Source: Aalborgiella sp040079635 (GTDB lineage Bacteria; Pseudomonadota; Gammaproteobacteria; Burkholderiales; Burkholderiaceae_C). Taken from it: a stretch of DNA of 64,000 bases. Of the stretch, positions 7,239 to 17,736 are shown piece by piece (position 1 is the stretch's first letter; every line of letters starts with the position of its first letter). The position numbers were made by a program, and so were the translations under genes. The stretch spans positions 1 through 64,000 of the forward strand of contig JBEBJY010000007.1 of the NCBI GenBank assembly GCA_040079635.1, given 5' to 3'. Under the pieces are notes generated by a model, which did no database searches, was not told the origin of the DNA, and was given only the letters and a program-made list of their open reading frames with translations.

Positions 7239-8276
7239 ATGTCGTTTCAAGTTTCCGTTTTGCCTAGCAACCGCAGTTTTACCGTTACAGAAGATGAACC
7301 AATTTTGACCGCTGGTATCCGCCAAGGCGTCGCTATGCCCTATGGCTGCAAAGATGGTGCATGTGGTTCGTGCAAGTGCAAGATGTTGGAAGGCAAGGTC
7401 ATCCACGGGCAGCATCAACCAAAGGCTTTGAGCGAAGAGGAAGAAGCCAAAGGCTATATTTTGACCTGCTGCGCCAAGCCGCAAAGCGACATTGTGCTGG
7501 AGTCGCGTCAAGTCACGTCGGCAGATGCTTTCCCCATCAAACGTATGCCTTCGCGCGTGATTTCACTAGAGAAAAAGTCGCACGATGTCATGGCGATCAA
7601 ATTGCAACTGCCCGCCAGCGACACGCTGCAATACAAAGCGGGGCAGTATATTGAATTTATCTTGCGCGACGGTGCACGGCGCAGTTATTCCATGGCGACC
7701 GCGCCGCACATCGCTGCTGAGAGCAAAACGCTAGAGTTGCACATTCGCCACATGCCGGGCGGTAAGTTCACTGACCATGTGTTTGGCGAGATGAAGGAAA
7801 AAGAAATCCAACGTATCGAAGGCCCGTTTGGCAGTTTCTACTTGCGCGAAGATTCTGAGAAGCCGATGATTTTGCTGGCTTCAGGCACAGGTTTTGCCCC
7901 TATCAAAGCCATCATCCAGCACATGCAGCATCAAGGCATCAAACGACCTGTGGTTTTGTACTGGGGTGGGCGCAGGCCGGCGGATTTGTACATGCATGAC
8001 TGGGTGCTGACGCATGTGGCGGCGATGCCGAATTTGAGCTACGTACCCGTTGTGTCGAACGCTTTGCCTGAAGATGCTTGGGCAGGCCGCACTGGCTTTG
8101 TACACCAAGCCGTGGTGTCGGATTTTGCTGACTTAAGCACACATCAAGTCTATGCCTGCGGTGCGCCCATCGTGGTGGATTCGGCGCAGACAGATTTTGT
8201 CAACTTATGCCAATTGCCTGCGGATGAGTTTTACGCTGATTCGTTTATCACCGAGGCAGACAAGGCCAAGGTTTAA
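7239..8276 (+). CDS. [2Fe-2S] ferredoxin-NAD(P)H reductase (AscD-like)
   Basis: This 345-residue flavoprotein reductase has an N-terminal plant-type ferredoxin domain (Cys37, Cys42, Cys45 and Cys77; CKDGACGSCK then TCC) and a C-terminal FNR module with RRSYSMA (FAD binding) and LLASGTGFAPI (NAD(P)H binding). This architecture is usually annotated CDP-6-deoxy-delta-3,4-glucoseen reductase, but no deoxysugar genes are nearby. In Burkholderiales such genes are common as general electron-transfer reductases for oxygenases, so the CDP-sugar name should not be trusted. It transfers electrons from NAD(P)H via FAD to the 2Fe-2S cluster and an unknown acceptor. It is convergent with algR, four bases apart. 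Confidence 0.85.
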   Translation: MSFQVSVLPSNRSFTVTEDEPILTAGIRQGVAMPYGCKDGACGSCKCKMLEGKVIHGQHQPKALSEEEEAKGYILTCCAKPQSDIVLESRQVTSADAFPIKRMPSRVISLEKKSHDVMAIKLQLPASDTLQYKAGQYIEFILRDGARRSYSMATAPHIAAESKTLELHIRHMPGGKFTDHVFGEMKEKEIQRIEGPFGSFYLREDSEKPMILLASGTGFAPIKAIIQHMQHQGIKRPVVLYWGGRRPADLYMHDWVLTHVAAMPNLSYVPVVSNALPEDAWAGRTGFVHQAVVSDFADLSTHQVYACGAPIVVDSAQTDFVNLCQLPADEFYADSFITEADKAKV

Positions 8277-8280
8277 GCTT

Positions 8281-9039
8281 TTAGTCTTTAGAAATCACTT
8301 CTTTAACAGCAGCCAGCTGTCGACGTGACACCATCAGCGTCTCATCGATTCCAGACAAGCGCACTGCCCAGCCGTCACCTTCATCGGGGTCGTAGTGCTT
8401 TTCTAGCGCACGAATGGCTTGGGTGGCCACCAAAGCATTGCGGTGAATACGTAAGAAGCGATTTGGAAAGCGCGTTTCTAGCTCGTTCAAACTGCCTTCC
8501 AATATATGCGTTTTCAAAGCCGTGCGAACGCTGATGTATTTGAGTTCTGCCTTCAAATAAAGCACTTCGCGCAGTGGTATGCGTTCCGTGATACCGCGTT
8601 CTTGAATGATTAAAGTATCACTTGTTTTTTCAATGCCATTTTCAGGCTCTAGCAGTCGTATTGATTGCCTGAGCTGCTCTATTTTTTGTAGCGAATTTTG
8701 CAACCGTTCGAGTCGAACAGGTTTGGTCAAGTAGTCCGTCGCGGTCAATTCAAAGGCTTCAACGGCGTGCTCGGCGTGCGCGGTGATGAAGACGATGGCG
8801 GGCTGATGTTGCAGTGATTTGATGGCTCTGGCTAAAGCCAAGCCATCGTCGCCGGGCATGTGAATATCAAGCAGCACCGCATCAAATTGCGTTTTTTTCA
8901 GCCACACCATAGCATCGGTCGCGTTTTGCGCTTCGCCACCGACGTTAGCTCTAGGTTCGGTGCAATCGCCTAGCAAAGTGCGCAGCCTACTTCGCGCCAG
9001 AGGTTCGTCATCCACTATCAAAATATTGAGAGCGGTCAT
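8281..9039 (-). CDS. algR: LytTR response regulator, AlgR-like
   Basis: This 252-residue DNA-binding response regulator has a receiver domain (1-120; acidic Asp10/Asp11, phospho-acceptor Asp58 in LLDIHMPG, conserved Lys in YLTKP) followed by a LytTR DNA-binding domain (about 145-250; NRFLRIHRNALV). It pairs with the histidine kinase gene upstream, overlapping it by four bases (ATGA), so translation is coupled. In Pseudomonas AlgR controls alginate and type IV pili. In betaproteobacteria the target genes are unknown, but linkage of the pair to argH is conserved. Confidence 0.88.
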   Translation of the reverse strand: MTALNILIVDDEPLARSRLRTLLGDCTEPRANVGGEAQNATDAMVWLKKTQFDAVLLDIHMPGDDGLALARAIKSLQHQPAIVFITAHAEHAVEAFELTATDYLTKPVRLERLQNSLQKIEQLRQSIRLLEPENGIEKTSDTLIIQERGITERIPLREVLYLKAELKYISVRTALKTHILEGSLNELETRFPNRFLRIHRNALVATQAIRALEKHYDPDEGDGWAVRLSGIDETLMVSRRQLAAVKEVISKD

Positions 9040-10058
9040 ATCGGTAGCTCAATCCGCACATTAAATTGTCCGTTTTTAGCACCTGCTTGAAACGTACTTT
9101 CCAAGTCGTGCAGCAAACTCAAACGTTCGCGTACATTGTTCAACGCCATACCGCTGCCAGCGGTCGATGAAGCGCTATTTGCAGCCGGCAGCGTGTTGGT
9201 TATTTGCACAACGACTTTGTTACCTTCACGTTTTGTGGCGATGACGATGTTTGCACCCTGTGCGCAGGGCTCTACCCCGTGGTGCACTGCGTTTTCTACC
9301 AAAGGCTGCAGCAACAAAGGCGGCAATTTGGCAAGATTGGCGGCTGGGTCAAGCTGCCATTGCACTTGCAAACGCTCACCAAAGCGCACTTGTTCAATCG
9401 AGAGGTAGTTTTTCGCTAATTCAATTTCTTGTGCCAAGGTGACAGATTCACCGTGTTCTGCCAAAGCCGCCCTGAACAAATCACTCAAATCTTCCAACAA
9501 ACCCTCGGCCCGCGCTGGTTCTTGACGCACTAGAGCAATGGCGCTATTCAAGGTATTGAACAAAAAATGTGGGCGTATGCGTGATTGCAACTCAGCCAAC
9601 TTAGCCGTAGTGGCCGCAGGCGTGCGCCCTTTGGCGCGCCACTCTAGCGCCGCTACTAAAGCCGCTGCAAACAAGGCACCGGCAAATCCACTAGCTAGCC
9701 AAGGCGCTGAGGTGGTGGAAATGGCCGCTGCGAGCAGCAACATCAGCACCGCGTAAATGCCAGCGCCAAAGCCCAAACCTATACCTGCAGCGAACTGCCC
9801 CGCCCGTGGGAGGCGCTGTAAGGGGTGTTTGAGGCTGCAAGTGACAATCAGCCACAGCAGTGTGCCAGGCAACGCACCGCCCGTAATCAGTGCCAGTTTG
9901 GCACCCCAAGCCATGAAGCTGCTCTCAAAAAACATCACCACAACAGCTAAAACGGCTTGCACCACTAAAACCGTGCGCAGCACCACGCCCACCTGACAGG
10001 CGTCGAATACCAAGATGGAAGCTGATTTTGAGGTGGCTGGAAGTGGTGACATCTTCAA
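9036..10058 (-). CDS. algZ: Sensor histidine kinase, AlgZ/FimS-like (His_kinase family)
   Basis: This 340-residue membrane kinase has several hydrophobic segments in residues 25-140 (four to six transmembrane helices) and then a LytS/YehU-type kinase region: RIRPHFLFNTLN with His164 as the likely phosphorylated residue, and PLVENAVHHG as the ATP-binding N box. It has no large periplasmic sensor domain, so it may sense within the membrane. It lies upstream of algR with a four-base overlap and is divergent from argH, with about 90 bases between for both promoters. An in-frame start at residue 3 is equally possible. Confidence 0.87.
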   Translation of the reverse strand: MKMSPLPATSKSASILVFDACQVGVVLRTVLVVQAVLAVVVMFFESSFMAWGAKLALITGGALPGTLLWLIVTCSLKHPLQRLPRAGQFAAGIGLGFGAGIYAVLMLLLAAAISTTSAPWLASGFAGALFAAALVAALEWRAKGRTPAATTAKLAELQSRIRPHFLFNTLNSAIALVRQEPARAEGLLEDLSDLFRAALAEHGESVTLAQEIELAKNYLSIEQVRFGERLQVQWQLDPAANLAKLPPLLLQPLVENAVHHGVEPCAQGANIVIATKREGNKVVVQITNTLPAANSASSTAGSGMALNNVRERLSLLHDLESTFQAGAKNGQFNVRIELPI

Positions 10059-10148
10059 AAACGGTGCGAAAAAAGGCGATTAGAGCCCGATAATAGAGGA
10101 AATCTGTCATTTTTACGTTTCTAAAACCAACATACAAGCTATTTCGCG

Positions 10149-11576
10149 ATGACCACTCCAGTTTCCATAAACCAACTCGACAAAAAATCCCAAGCCTGGT
10201 CCGCCCTGTTTTCTGAGCCCATGAGCGACTTAGTCAAACGCTACACCTCAAGCGTGTTTTTTGACAAACGCCTGTGGCAGGCCGACATTGCCGGCTCTTT
10301 GGCGCATGCTGAAATGCTGGCGGCGCAAAAGATCATTTCTGAGGTTGACCACGCGTCGATTCAACAAGGGCTGGGTCAGATCAGCGCAGAGATTGAATCT
10401 GGCGCTTTTGAGTGGAAGTTAGATTTAGAAGACGTGCACCTCAACATCGAAGCCCGTTTGACCACTTTGGTGGGTGACGCCGGTAAACGCCTGCACACCG
10501 GCCGCAGTCGTAACGACCAGGTCGCCACCGACGTGCGCTTGTGGTTGCGTGGAGAGATTGATTTGATTGGTGACCTGCTCACCGAGCTGCAAAAAGCGCT
10601 TTTGACGATTGCCGAGAAAAATATCGATGTCATCCTGCCGGGTTTCACCCATTTGCAAGTCGCCCAACCCGTCAGCTTTGGCCACCACATGCTGGCCTAC
10701 GTTGAAATGTTCAGCCGTGATGCCGAGCGCCTGCATGACGTGCGCCGCCGTGTTAACCGCTTGCCGCTAGGCTCAGCTGCGTTAGCTGGTACGAGCTACC
10801 CACTAGACCGTGAGCGGGTCGCCACAACATTAGGCATGGTTGATGCAGAAGGCCATCCGCAAGTCTGCCAAAACAGTTTAGATGCTGTGAGTGATAGAGA
10901 CTTTGCGATTGAGTTCACCGCTGCCGCCAGCCTGGCGATGGTGCACATCAGCCGCCTCAGCGAAGAATTAATTTTATGGATGAGCCAGAGCTTTGGTTTT
11001 ATTCAGATTGGCGATGCCTACACCACGGGCTCGTCCATCATGCCGCAGAAGAAAAACCCAGATGTACCCGAGCTGGCTCGTGGAAAAACTGGTCGTGTGG
11101 TCGGTCATTTGATGGGCTTGATTACCTTGATGAAAGGCCAACCCTTGGCCTACAACAAAGACAACCAAGAAGACAAAGAGCCGCTGTTTGACACGGTGGA
11201 TACGCTGAAAGACACGCTGCGTATTTTTGCTGAGATGATGGGTTCCATCACCGTCAAACCCGAAGCCATGGAGCGCGCCGCCCTCAAAGGCTACGCCACC
11301 GCGACCGATCTGGCAGACTATATGGTCAAAAAAGGCCTGCCATTCCGTGATGCCCACGAAGCCGTCGCCCACGCCGTCAAAGCCGCCATTTCGCATCAGG
11401 TTGATTTGTCGGAGCTGCCACTTGAAGTGTTGCAGCAATTCAACCCGAAAATCGAAAAAGACGTGTACGACGTGCTGTCACTGCGCGGCTCGCTCAATGC
11501 TCGCAGTACGCTGGGTGGCACCGCACCGGCGCAGGTGCGTTTGCAGATTGCAAGGCACGCCAAGCGTTTGGCCTAG
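10149..11576 (+). CDS. argH: Argininosuccinate lyase
   Basis: ArgH splits argininosuccinate into arginine and fumarate, the last step of arginine synthesis. The 475-residue product has the fumarase/aspartase-superfamily signature GSSIMPQKKNPD (about 295-306), the N-terminal GRSRNDQVATD and the TGRSRND substrate-binding loop. Full length for the family (about 460-475). It is transcribed divergently from algZ. A short inverted repeat follows the stop. Confidence 0.97.
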   Translation: MTTPVSINQLDKKSQAWSALFSEPMSDLVKRYTSSVFFDKRLWQADIAGSLAHAEMLAAQKIISEVDHASIQQGLGQISAEIESGAFEWKLDLEDVHLNIEARLTTLVGDAGKRLHTGRSRNDQVATDVRLWLRGEIDLIGDLLTELQKALLTIAEKNIDVILPGFTHLQVAQPVSFGHHMLAYVEMFSRDAERLHDVRRRVNRLPLGSAALAGTSYPLDRERVATTLGMVDAEGHPQVCQNSLDAVSDRDFAIEFTAAASLAMVHISRLSEELILWMSQSFGFIQIGDAYTTGSSIMPQKKNPDVPELARGKTGRVVGHLMGLITLMKGQPLAYNKDNQEDKEPLFDTVDTLKDTLRIFAEMMGSITVKPEAMERAALKGYATATDLADYMVKKGLPFRDAHEAVAHAVKAAISHQVDLSELPLEVLQQFNPKIEKDVYDVLSLRGSLNARSTLGGTAPAQVRLQIARHAKRLA

Positions 11577-11598
11577 GTGCGCCATGATTATTTACAGT

Positions 11599-11618
11599 TG
11601 GGCTGATTTTTAAGCCCA
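11599..11618 (+). terminator. Possible weak terminator after argH
   Basis: A 6-bp stem (TGGGCT/AGCCCA) with an 8-base loop lies 22 bases after the argH stop. No T-run follows, so intrinsic termination here is doubtful. Confidence 0.3.
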
Positions 11619-11656
11619 GTTTCGGCTACGCTTAGCTCCAAACTCAAGGGGGCTGC

Positions 11657-14600
11657 GTGGAAATATCTCAATATCTCGTCCGTATCTTTTCAGCAGCTTG
11701 CTTGTCTGCTGCATTCAACGCCCATGCCTTCCACGTAAGCAGCTTGTCCCCGCAGGGCGAGGTGGCGCAGATACGCCAATTGGTGGTCAAATTTGACGAG
11801 GCTGCGGTCAACTTCGGCGACCCCAAAGCCGCCGCGCCGCTGACCGTCAGTTGCAGTGATGCAAGCGCATCTCAGGGTTCAGGCCGATGGGTCAACGAAC
11901 GCGAATGGGCATTCGAATTTTCTCGCGATTTGCCGCCCGGTCTGCGTTGTGAAGTCAAGCTGGCCGCTGCTTTGCAATCGGTCAAAGGCGCCAAACTCAG
12001 CGGCGCAGGCAGCTACCAGTTCAACACGGGTGGCCCGTTTGTCACCAATATCCTGCCAAGCTATGGCTCGATAGACGAAGATCAATATTTCATCGCCCAG
12101 CTCAACGGCCCCGCCACCTTAGCCAGCGTGCAGGCGAACATGTGGTGCCAAGTCGATGGTTTGGGGGAGCGTGTGCCCGTCAAACTGATTGATGGCAAAG
12201 AGCGCGCAGAGTTGCTCAAATCGCAAGGCTTTGAAAAACCTGCAGCGGCCGAGCCTTTGCGCTTTGTGACTTTTTCATGCAACCGACGTTTAACACCGTC
12301 CGCCAAGCTGCAGGTCGTGTTCGGCAAAGGCGTGGCTACCCCTAGTCAAGTCCTCAACAAAGTAGAAAAACGCTTCAACTTCAAGGTACGCGAGCCGTTC
12401 ACAGCTTCCTTCAACTGTGAGCGTGAAAACGCGCAGGCCGCGTGTTTGCCACTACGCCCGCTGACCTTGAGCTTCAACACGCCGGTACCGCGTAAATTGG
12501 CGGCGGCGATTCGCCTCAATTCCAGCAAAGACAGCTTCAAACCCAAGTTTGAGGCGGATGCAGATGACGAGAGCACGGTTACGGGCGTATCGTTTGTGGG
12601 CGCAGGTGTTTTGCCTGAGCAGACCCAATTCACCCTTGAGGTGCCAAAAGACTTCAAAGACGCCTCGGGCCGCAGCCTGCGCAATGCAGACAGTTTTCCG
12701 CTCAAAGTCGCCACCGGAGTGATGCCGCCATTGGCCAAGTTTGCTTCTAGTACCTTTGGCGTGGTGGAGCGCTTTGCCGAGCCGGGCGGGACGCCGATGT
12801 TGCCGGTGACGCTGCGAAATGTGGGCATTCTCACAGGTGGGAAAACTTCAAGCAGCGCTACAGAAGGCAAAGTCAGTGACCTGCAGCTCAAGTCTGATGC
12901 AGACATCATTGCTTGGTATCAAAAAGTACAGCGTTATAGCGACTACAGTGTGCCGCGCACAGTGGCAGCGGCGGACTCAAAACTGACTCTGCCTCCAAAA
13001 TTAGCAAAAAAAATTGAAAACGGCCAAGAATACATCGACGATGGCAGCACTGTCCAAACACGAATGGTTTCTTTGCTCAGCGGTCAAACAGGTGTTAAAA
13101 CGCTGGACTTACCGCAACCAGCCGAAGCGCAGGCCAGCCGCCCATTTGAGGTGGTGGGAATTCCGATGACCGCTGGTTTCCATGTGCTGGAAATCGCCTC
13201 CAAAAACCTGGGCACATCGCTACTTGATGAGCGTTATGGTGTCAACCGCACCATGTACGTGCGCACCTCGGCCCTGGTGACCAACATCGGCGTGCATTTC
13301 AAACTGGGGCGTGAAAATGCCGTCGCCTGGGTTACTACGCTGGATACAGGCAAGCCCGTGGCGAATGCACGCATCGTGGTGTCGGACTGTCGCGGTAAAG
13401 AACTTGCAACTGCACAGACGGATGCACAAGGCGTCGCAAAAATGGCCAACATTCCGCCCCAGCCACCAAGCTGTTTGGCGCGGGGTAATGGTAAGCCTGA
13501 TGCCGATGACGAATACAGCGATGAGCGTCGCGCGTATTTCATCAGCGCCCGAACCGGTGCCGCAGACGCCAAGGGCGTGCAAGATTTAGCCTTTACGTGG
13601 AGCGATTGGCACAAAGGCATAGAGCCATGGCGCTTTAGTTTCCCTACGAGCAACGACACGCGTCCCGACGATAGGTTGCACACGATTTTTGACCGTAGTT
13701 TGCTGCGCGCTGGTGAAACGGTGTCCATGAAGCACATTTTGCGTACTGAAAACAGCAAAGGCTTTGGAAGTAGCAGCTCAGAACCTAAGTTTTTAGAAAT
13801 CACGCACGTTGGCAGCGGTCAGAAATACAGCCAGCCAGTTGTGTGGCGAAAGACGACGACTGGCGGGCAAAGTGCTGAGAACACTTTTTTGATTCCACCT
13901 GCAGCCAAACTAGGTGTTTATCAAGTTGAACTGAAAACGCCTGAAGGGACTAATTCCCGCAGCTTTAGTTCAGGTCAATTCCGTGTTGAAGAATTCCGAT
14001 TGCCTGTATTTCAAGGCCGCATTCAACCAGCTGACAAAAAAGCTTTGGTTAACGTGACGTCTGTGCCCACCGATGTCCAAATCAGCTATGTAGCAGGCGG
14101 TCCGGCCATGAACTTACCCGTTCAAGTCTCTGCACTGGTACGTACTAAGAGTTTGAGTTTTGCCGATTACGACGCTTTCAGTTTTTACCCGCCACAAAAA
14201 GAGAAAAAAGCTGGAGCAGCCGGAGCAACCGAAGCAACAGGGACAGGTGATGAAGAAGAAGCCGCATCTGGCCAAGATCAGCGCGTGATTGCAGACAAGT
14301 TGCCGCTACGCCTAGACAAAAACGGCGCAGGCAAACTGGTGTTGGACAAAGTGCCGACCTCCAGGCAAGCGCAAGAGCTGCTGCTGGAAGCCACCTATGC
14401 GGACCCGAATGGCGAGGTGCAAACCATCCGTAACGTGTCGGCACTGTGGCCTGCCGGGGTGATTGCCGGCATCAAAACCGAAGGCTGGGTATCAACCAGT
14501 CAGCAAATCAAGTTTCAGGCACTAGCGTTGGATTTGACAGGCAAAGCAGCCGAGGGGGTGAGCCTGGAGGTCAAAGCCATTGCCCGCATCACCACCACAA

Positions 14601-17600
14601 GCCGCAAGCGTTTGATCGGCGGGTTTTATACCTACGACAACAAAACCGAGTCCAAAGATTTGGGCAAAGTCTGTAGCGGCAAAAGCGATAGCCGTGGTTT
14701 GCTGTTGTGCGAAGCTAAACTGGGGGAGCCGGGCAAGGTAGAGTTGATCGTCACCGCGACAGACAAAGACGGCAACACCGTTCAGGCAGCTAGCTCGGTG
14801 ACGGTGACCAAACAGGGCGAGATTTGGTTTGGCGGTGAAGACCATGACCGCATGGACATCCTGCCCGAGAAAAAGGCCTACCAACCGGGCGAAGTCGCCA
14901 AATTTCAAGTGCGCATGCCCTTCCGTTTTGCCACCGCATTGGTGTCAGTTGAGCGCGAGGGTATTGTTGAAACCCAGGTCGTCCAGCTAAACGGCCAGGA
15001 CCCGACCATCAACCTGACCATCAAGGATAGCTGGGGCCCGAACGTGTATGTGGGCGTGCTGGCATTGCGCGGGCGGCTGCGCGAGGTGCCTTGGTACTCG
15101 CTCTTTACCTGGGGCTACAAAGCACCGCGCGAGTGGTGGACGGCTTTTTGGTATGAAGGCCGTGAATACGTCACCCCGACCGCGCTGGTCGATCTGAGTA
15201 AACCCGCTTTCCGCTTTGGCGTCGCAGAAATCCGCGTCGGCACCAAAGCGCACCAGTTGGACGTGAGCGTGAAGGCAGACAAAGAAAGCTACCCCGTGCG
15301 CGGCAAAGCGCAGGTCACCATTCAGGTCAAACTGCCCAATGGCCAACCCGCTGTCAATGCAGAGGTGGCACTCGCTGCCGTTGACCAGGCCTTGCTGGAA
15401 CTCAGCCCCAATACCAGCTGGGAGTTGCTGGATGCCATGCTGCAGCGCCGCAGCTGGGGTGTGGAGACCTCCACCGCGCAGATGGAAATCATCGGCCGCC
15501 GGCACTATGGCCGCAAAGCCGTGCCAGCCGGCGGTGGCGGTGGTCGCAGTGGCACGCGGGAGTTGTTTGATACTCTGTTGTTGTGGAACCCAAGCGTCAA
15601 GTTGGACGCGAATGGTCAAGCGACTGTGACTGTGCCTTTGAACGACGCCCTCACCAGCTTCAAAATCGTTGCCGTGGCGGATGCGTCCACTGGCTTGTTT
15701 GGCACAGGTTCGACCCTGATCAAGGCCACGCAAGACCTGCAGATCATCAGCGGCCTGCCACCGCTGGTGCGCGAGGACGACCAGTTTCGTGCGCAAATCA
15801 CCCTGCGCAACACTACCAAAGAGGCGATGAAGGTGGATGTGACGGCGCGCGCTACCTTGCTAGATTTGAAACCCCAAACAGTGGACATCCCCGCTGGTGA
15901 AGCGCGTGAAGTCGCCTGGCTGGTGACCGCACCACCGCAACTGGCATTAACCCGCAACGAGGCGATTTTGTGGGAGATTGAAGCGAAGGACACTGTAAAA
16001 GGAGCGAGCGGCGCGAAAGACGCCCTCAAAGCCCGCCAACGCATCATCCCCGCCGTGCCGCTCACGGTTCAGCAGGCCACGTTGGTACAGGTCGATGGCA
16101 GTTTCAATCTGGATGTGGCTCCACCGGCTGATGCCTTGCCAGGCCGGGGCGGCTTGAAGATGAGCCTGCAACCCAAATTGGCCGAAGGCTTACCCGGCGT
16201 GCGCGACTGGTTTGCCAACTACCCCTTTGCCTGCCTGGAGCAAAAAACCAGCAAATCGGTTGGCCTGCGCGACGCCAAGCTCTGGCAGGGCGTGCTGGCG
16301 CAGTTGCCCAGCTATCTGGATAGCGATGGCCTAGCCAACTACTTCCCACCACGGGATGGTGAGGCCAATCGAGGTAGCGACACCTTGACCGCCTACCTGC
16401 TGGCCGCTACGCACGAGGCAGCAGCCGTCAACCCTGCTTTTGCATTGCCCGACGATGCACGCGCACCGATGGAGCGCGGCCTGATCGCGTTTGTAGAAGG
16501 CAAATTGACGCGTGATTTCTGGTCGCCGCGCAAAGACCTGGATGTGCGCAAACTGGCGGCGTTAGAAGCCCTGTCACGCTACGGCAAAGCGCAGGCCCGC
16601 ATGGTCAGCAGCATCACCATCGCGCCCAACCAGTGGCCGACCAGCGCGGTGATCGATTGGATGCAGATTTTGAAACGCGTCGGCGACATCCCCAAACGCG
16701 ACGCTTACCTGGCCGAGGCGAACCAGATTCTGCGCGCCCGCCTGAGCTTTCAGGGCACCAAAATGATCTTCAGCACCGAGCGCGATGACTACTGGTGGTG
16801 GCTGATGACCAATGGCGATGTCAACAGCGCCAAATTGATGCTGGCCGTGATGGACGACCCCGCCTGGCAGGGCGACATGGGTCGCCTAGCTAACGGCTTC
16901 ATCAGCCGCCAGCAAAATGGCGCTTGGCACACCACCACGGCGAATTTGTGGGGTGGCTTGGCGCTGGAGCGTTTCTCTGCCAAGTTTGAAGCAACGCCGG
17001 TTACAGGTTTGACCAAAGCATCAATGACTACAGGAAGCGCTAGCGTGGACTGGAGTAAGGTCGAACGCGTCAAAACGACGGACGCCACCGGTGCACCGAA
17101 TCAAACCACCTGGTTTGGCGCACCCGCATCACCGGGCAACCTGCGCAACAACAGTATGTTCTTGCCGTGGAAAAACGCAACCGGTTCGTTGAAAGACACG
17201 TTAACCGTGACCCAGCAAGGCACTGGTAAACCATGGCTGACGCTGCAATCGGTCGCCGCGGTGCAACTCAAAGCGCCATTCAACGCAGGCTACGGCATCA
17301 AAAAGACCATCACACCCGTAGAACAAGCGGTGAAAGACGTCTACACGCGTGGCGACGTGCTGCGCATTACGCTGGAAGTCAACGCCACGGCCGACATGAC
17401 CTGGGTGGCCATCACCGACCCGGTTCCTGCCGGCGCGACGATTTTGGGCGGCGGTTTAGGGCGTGATTCTGAAATCGCCACCAAAGACGAAAAACGCAGT
17501 GGACCAGGTTGGGTAGCATTCGAAGAGCGCAGTTTTGAGTCCTTCCGCAGCTATTACGAATATCTACCCAAAGGCGTAGTGAAGATGGAATACACCATCC

Positions 17601-17716
17601 GCCTGAACAATGTCGGCACCTTCTCGCTCCCACCTAGCCGGGTCGAAGCCATGTACGCGCCCGAGATGTTTGGCGAAGCGCCGAATGCGAAGATGCAGGT
17701 CGTGGCAGCTAAATAG
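11657..17716 (+). CDS. Bacterial alpha-2-macroglobulin family protein (YfhM-like)
   Basis: This very large (2019-residue) exported protein begins with a signal peptide that ends near AHA at about residue 24. It has repeated macroglobulin-type beta domains, a bait-like glycine-rich stretch (PAGGGGGRSG, near 1290), and the thioester motif CLEQ with Cys1526 in YPFACLEQKTS. Family members trap proteases in the periplasm by a covalent thioester reaction and are thought to protect the cell when the wall is breached. No lipobox is obvious, so it is probably soluble in the periplasm, unlike E. coli YfhM. The start is GTG at 11657; GGGGG lies upstream. The gene is immediately followed by pbpC, the classic partner that repairs peptidoglycan. 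Confidence 0.93.
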   Translation: MEISQYLVRIFSAACLSAAFNAHAFHVSSLSPQGEVAQIRQLVVKFDEAAVNFGDPKAAAPLTVSCSDASASQGSGRWVNEREWAFEFSRDLPPGLRCEVKLAAALQSVKGAKLSGAGSYQFNTGGPFVTNILPSYGSIDEDQYFIAQLNGPATLASVQANMWCQVDGLGERVPVKLIDGKERAELLKSQGFEKPAAAEPLRFVTFSCNRRLTPSAKLQVVFGKGVATPSQVLNKVEKRFNFKVREPFTASFNCERENAQAACLPLRPLTLSFNTPVPRKLAAAIRLNSSKDSFKPKFEADADDESTVTGVSFVGAGVLPEQTQFTLEVPKDFKDASGRSLRNADSFPLKVATGVMPPLAKFASSTFGVVERFAEPGGTPMLPVTLRNVGILTGGKTSSSATEGKVSDLQLKSDADIIAWYQKVQRYSDYSVPRTVAAADSKLTLPPKLAKKIENGQEYIDDGSTVQTRMVSLLSGQTGVKTLDLPQPAEAQASRPFEVVGIPMTAGFHVLEIASKNLGTSLLDERYGVNRTMYVRTSALVTNIGVHFKLGRENAVAWVTTLDTGKPVANARIVVSDCRGKELATAQTDAQGVAKMANIPPQPPSCLARGNGKPDADDEYSDERRAYFISARTGAADAKGVQDLAFTWSDWHKGIEPWRFSFPTSNDTRPDDRLHTIFDRSLLRAGETVSMKHILRTENSKGFGSSSSEPKFLEITHVGSGQKYSQPVVWRKTTTGGQSAENTFLIPPAAKLGVYQVELKTPEGTNSRSFSSGQFRVEEFRLPVFQGRIQPADKKALVNVTSVPTDVQISYVAGGPAMNLPVQVSALVRTKSLSFADYDAFSFYPPQKEKKAGAAGATEATGTGDEEEAASGQDQRVIADKLPLRLDKNGAGKLVLDKVPTSRQAQELLLEATYADPNGEVQTIRNVSALWPAGVIAGIKTEGWVSTSQQIKFQALALDLTGKAAEGVSLEVKAIARITTTSRKRLIGGFYTYDNKTESKDLGKVCSGKSDSRGLLLCEAKLGEPGKVELIVTATDKDGNTVQAASSVTVTKQGEIWFGGEDHDRMDILPEKKAYQPGEVAKFQVRMPFRFATALVSVEREGIVETQVVQLNGQDPTINLTIKDSWGPNVYVGVLALRGRLREVPWYSLFTWGYKAPREWWTAFWYEGREYVTPTALVDLSKPAFRFGVAEIRVGTKAHQLDVSVKADKESYPVRGKAQVTIQVKLPNGQPAVNAEVALAAVDQALLELSPNTSWELLDAMLQRRSWGVETSTAQMEIIGRRHYGRKAVPAGGGGGRSGTRELFDTLLLWNPSVKLDANGQATVTVPLNDALTSFKIVAVADASTGLFGTGSTLIKATQDLQIISGLPPLVREDDQFRAQITLRNTTKEAMKVDVTARATLLDLKPQTVDIPAGEAREVAWLVTAPPQLALTRNEAILWEIEAKDTVKGASGAKDALKARQRIIPAVPLTVQQATLVQVDGSFNLDVAPPADALPGRGGLKMSLQPKLAEGLPGVRDWFANYPFACLEQKTSKSVGLRDAKLWQGVLAQLPSYLDSDGLANYFPPRDGEANRGSDTLTAYLLAATHEAAAVNPAFALPDDARAPMERGLIAFVEGKLTRDFWSPRKDLDVRKLAALEALSRYGKAQARMVSSITIAPNQWPTSAVIDWMQILKRVGDIPKRDAYLAEANQILRARLSFQGTKMIFSTERDDYWWWLMTNGDVNSAKLMLAVMDDPAWQGDMGRLANGFISRQQNGAWHTTTANLWGGLALERFSAKFEATPVTGLTKASMTTGSASVDWSKVERVKTTDATGAPNQTTWFGAPASPGNLRNNSMFLPWKNATGSLKDTLTVTQQGTGKPWLTLQSVAAVQLKAPFNAGYGIKKTITPVEQAVKDVYTRGDVLRITLEVNATADMTWVAITDPVPAGATILGGGLGRDSEIATKDEKRSGPGWVAFEERSFESFRSYYEYLPKGVVKMEYTIRLNNVGTFSLPPSRVEAMYAPEMFGEAPNAKMQVVAAK

Positions 17717-17736
17717 TGAGTTATTGGGACCAAGTA

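Noticed and set aside
7239..8276. Deoxysugar synthesis enzyme (CDP-glucoseen reductase)
   Set aside because: The domain order fits the name, but no deoxysugar or LPS genes are nearby, so I call it only a ferredoxin-NAD(P)H reductase.
14987..15796. 269-codon open frame on the minus strand
   Set aside because: It is antisense to the alpha-2-macroglobulin gene, with no ribosome site and a His/Gln-rich, domain-free translation.
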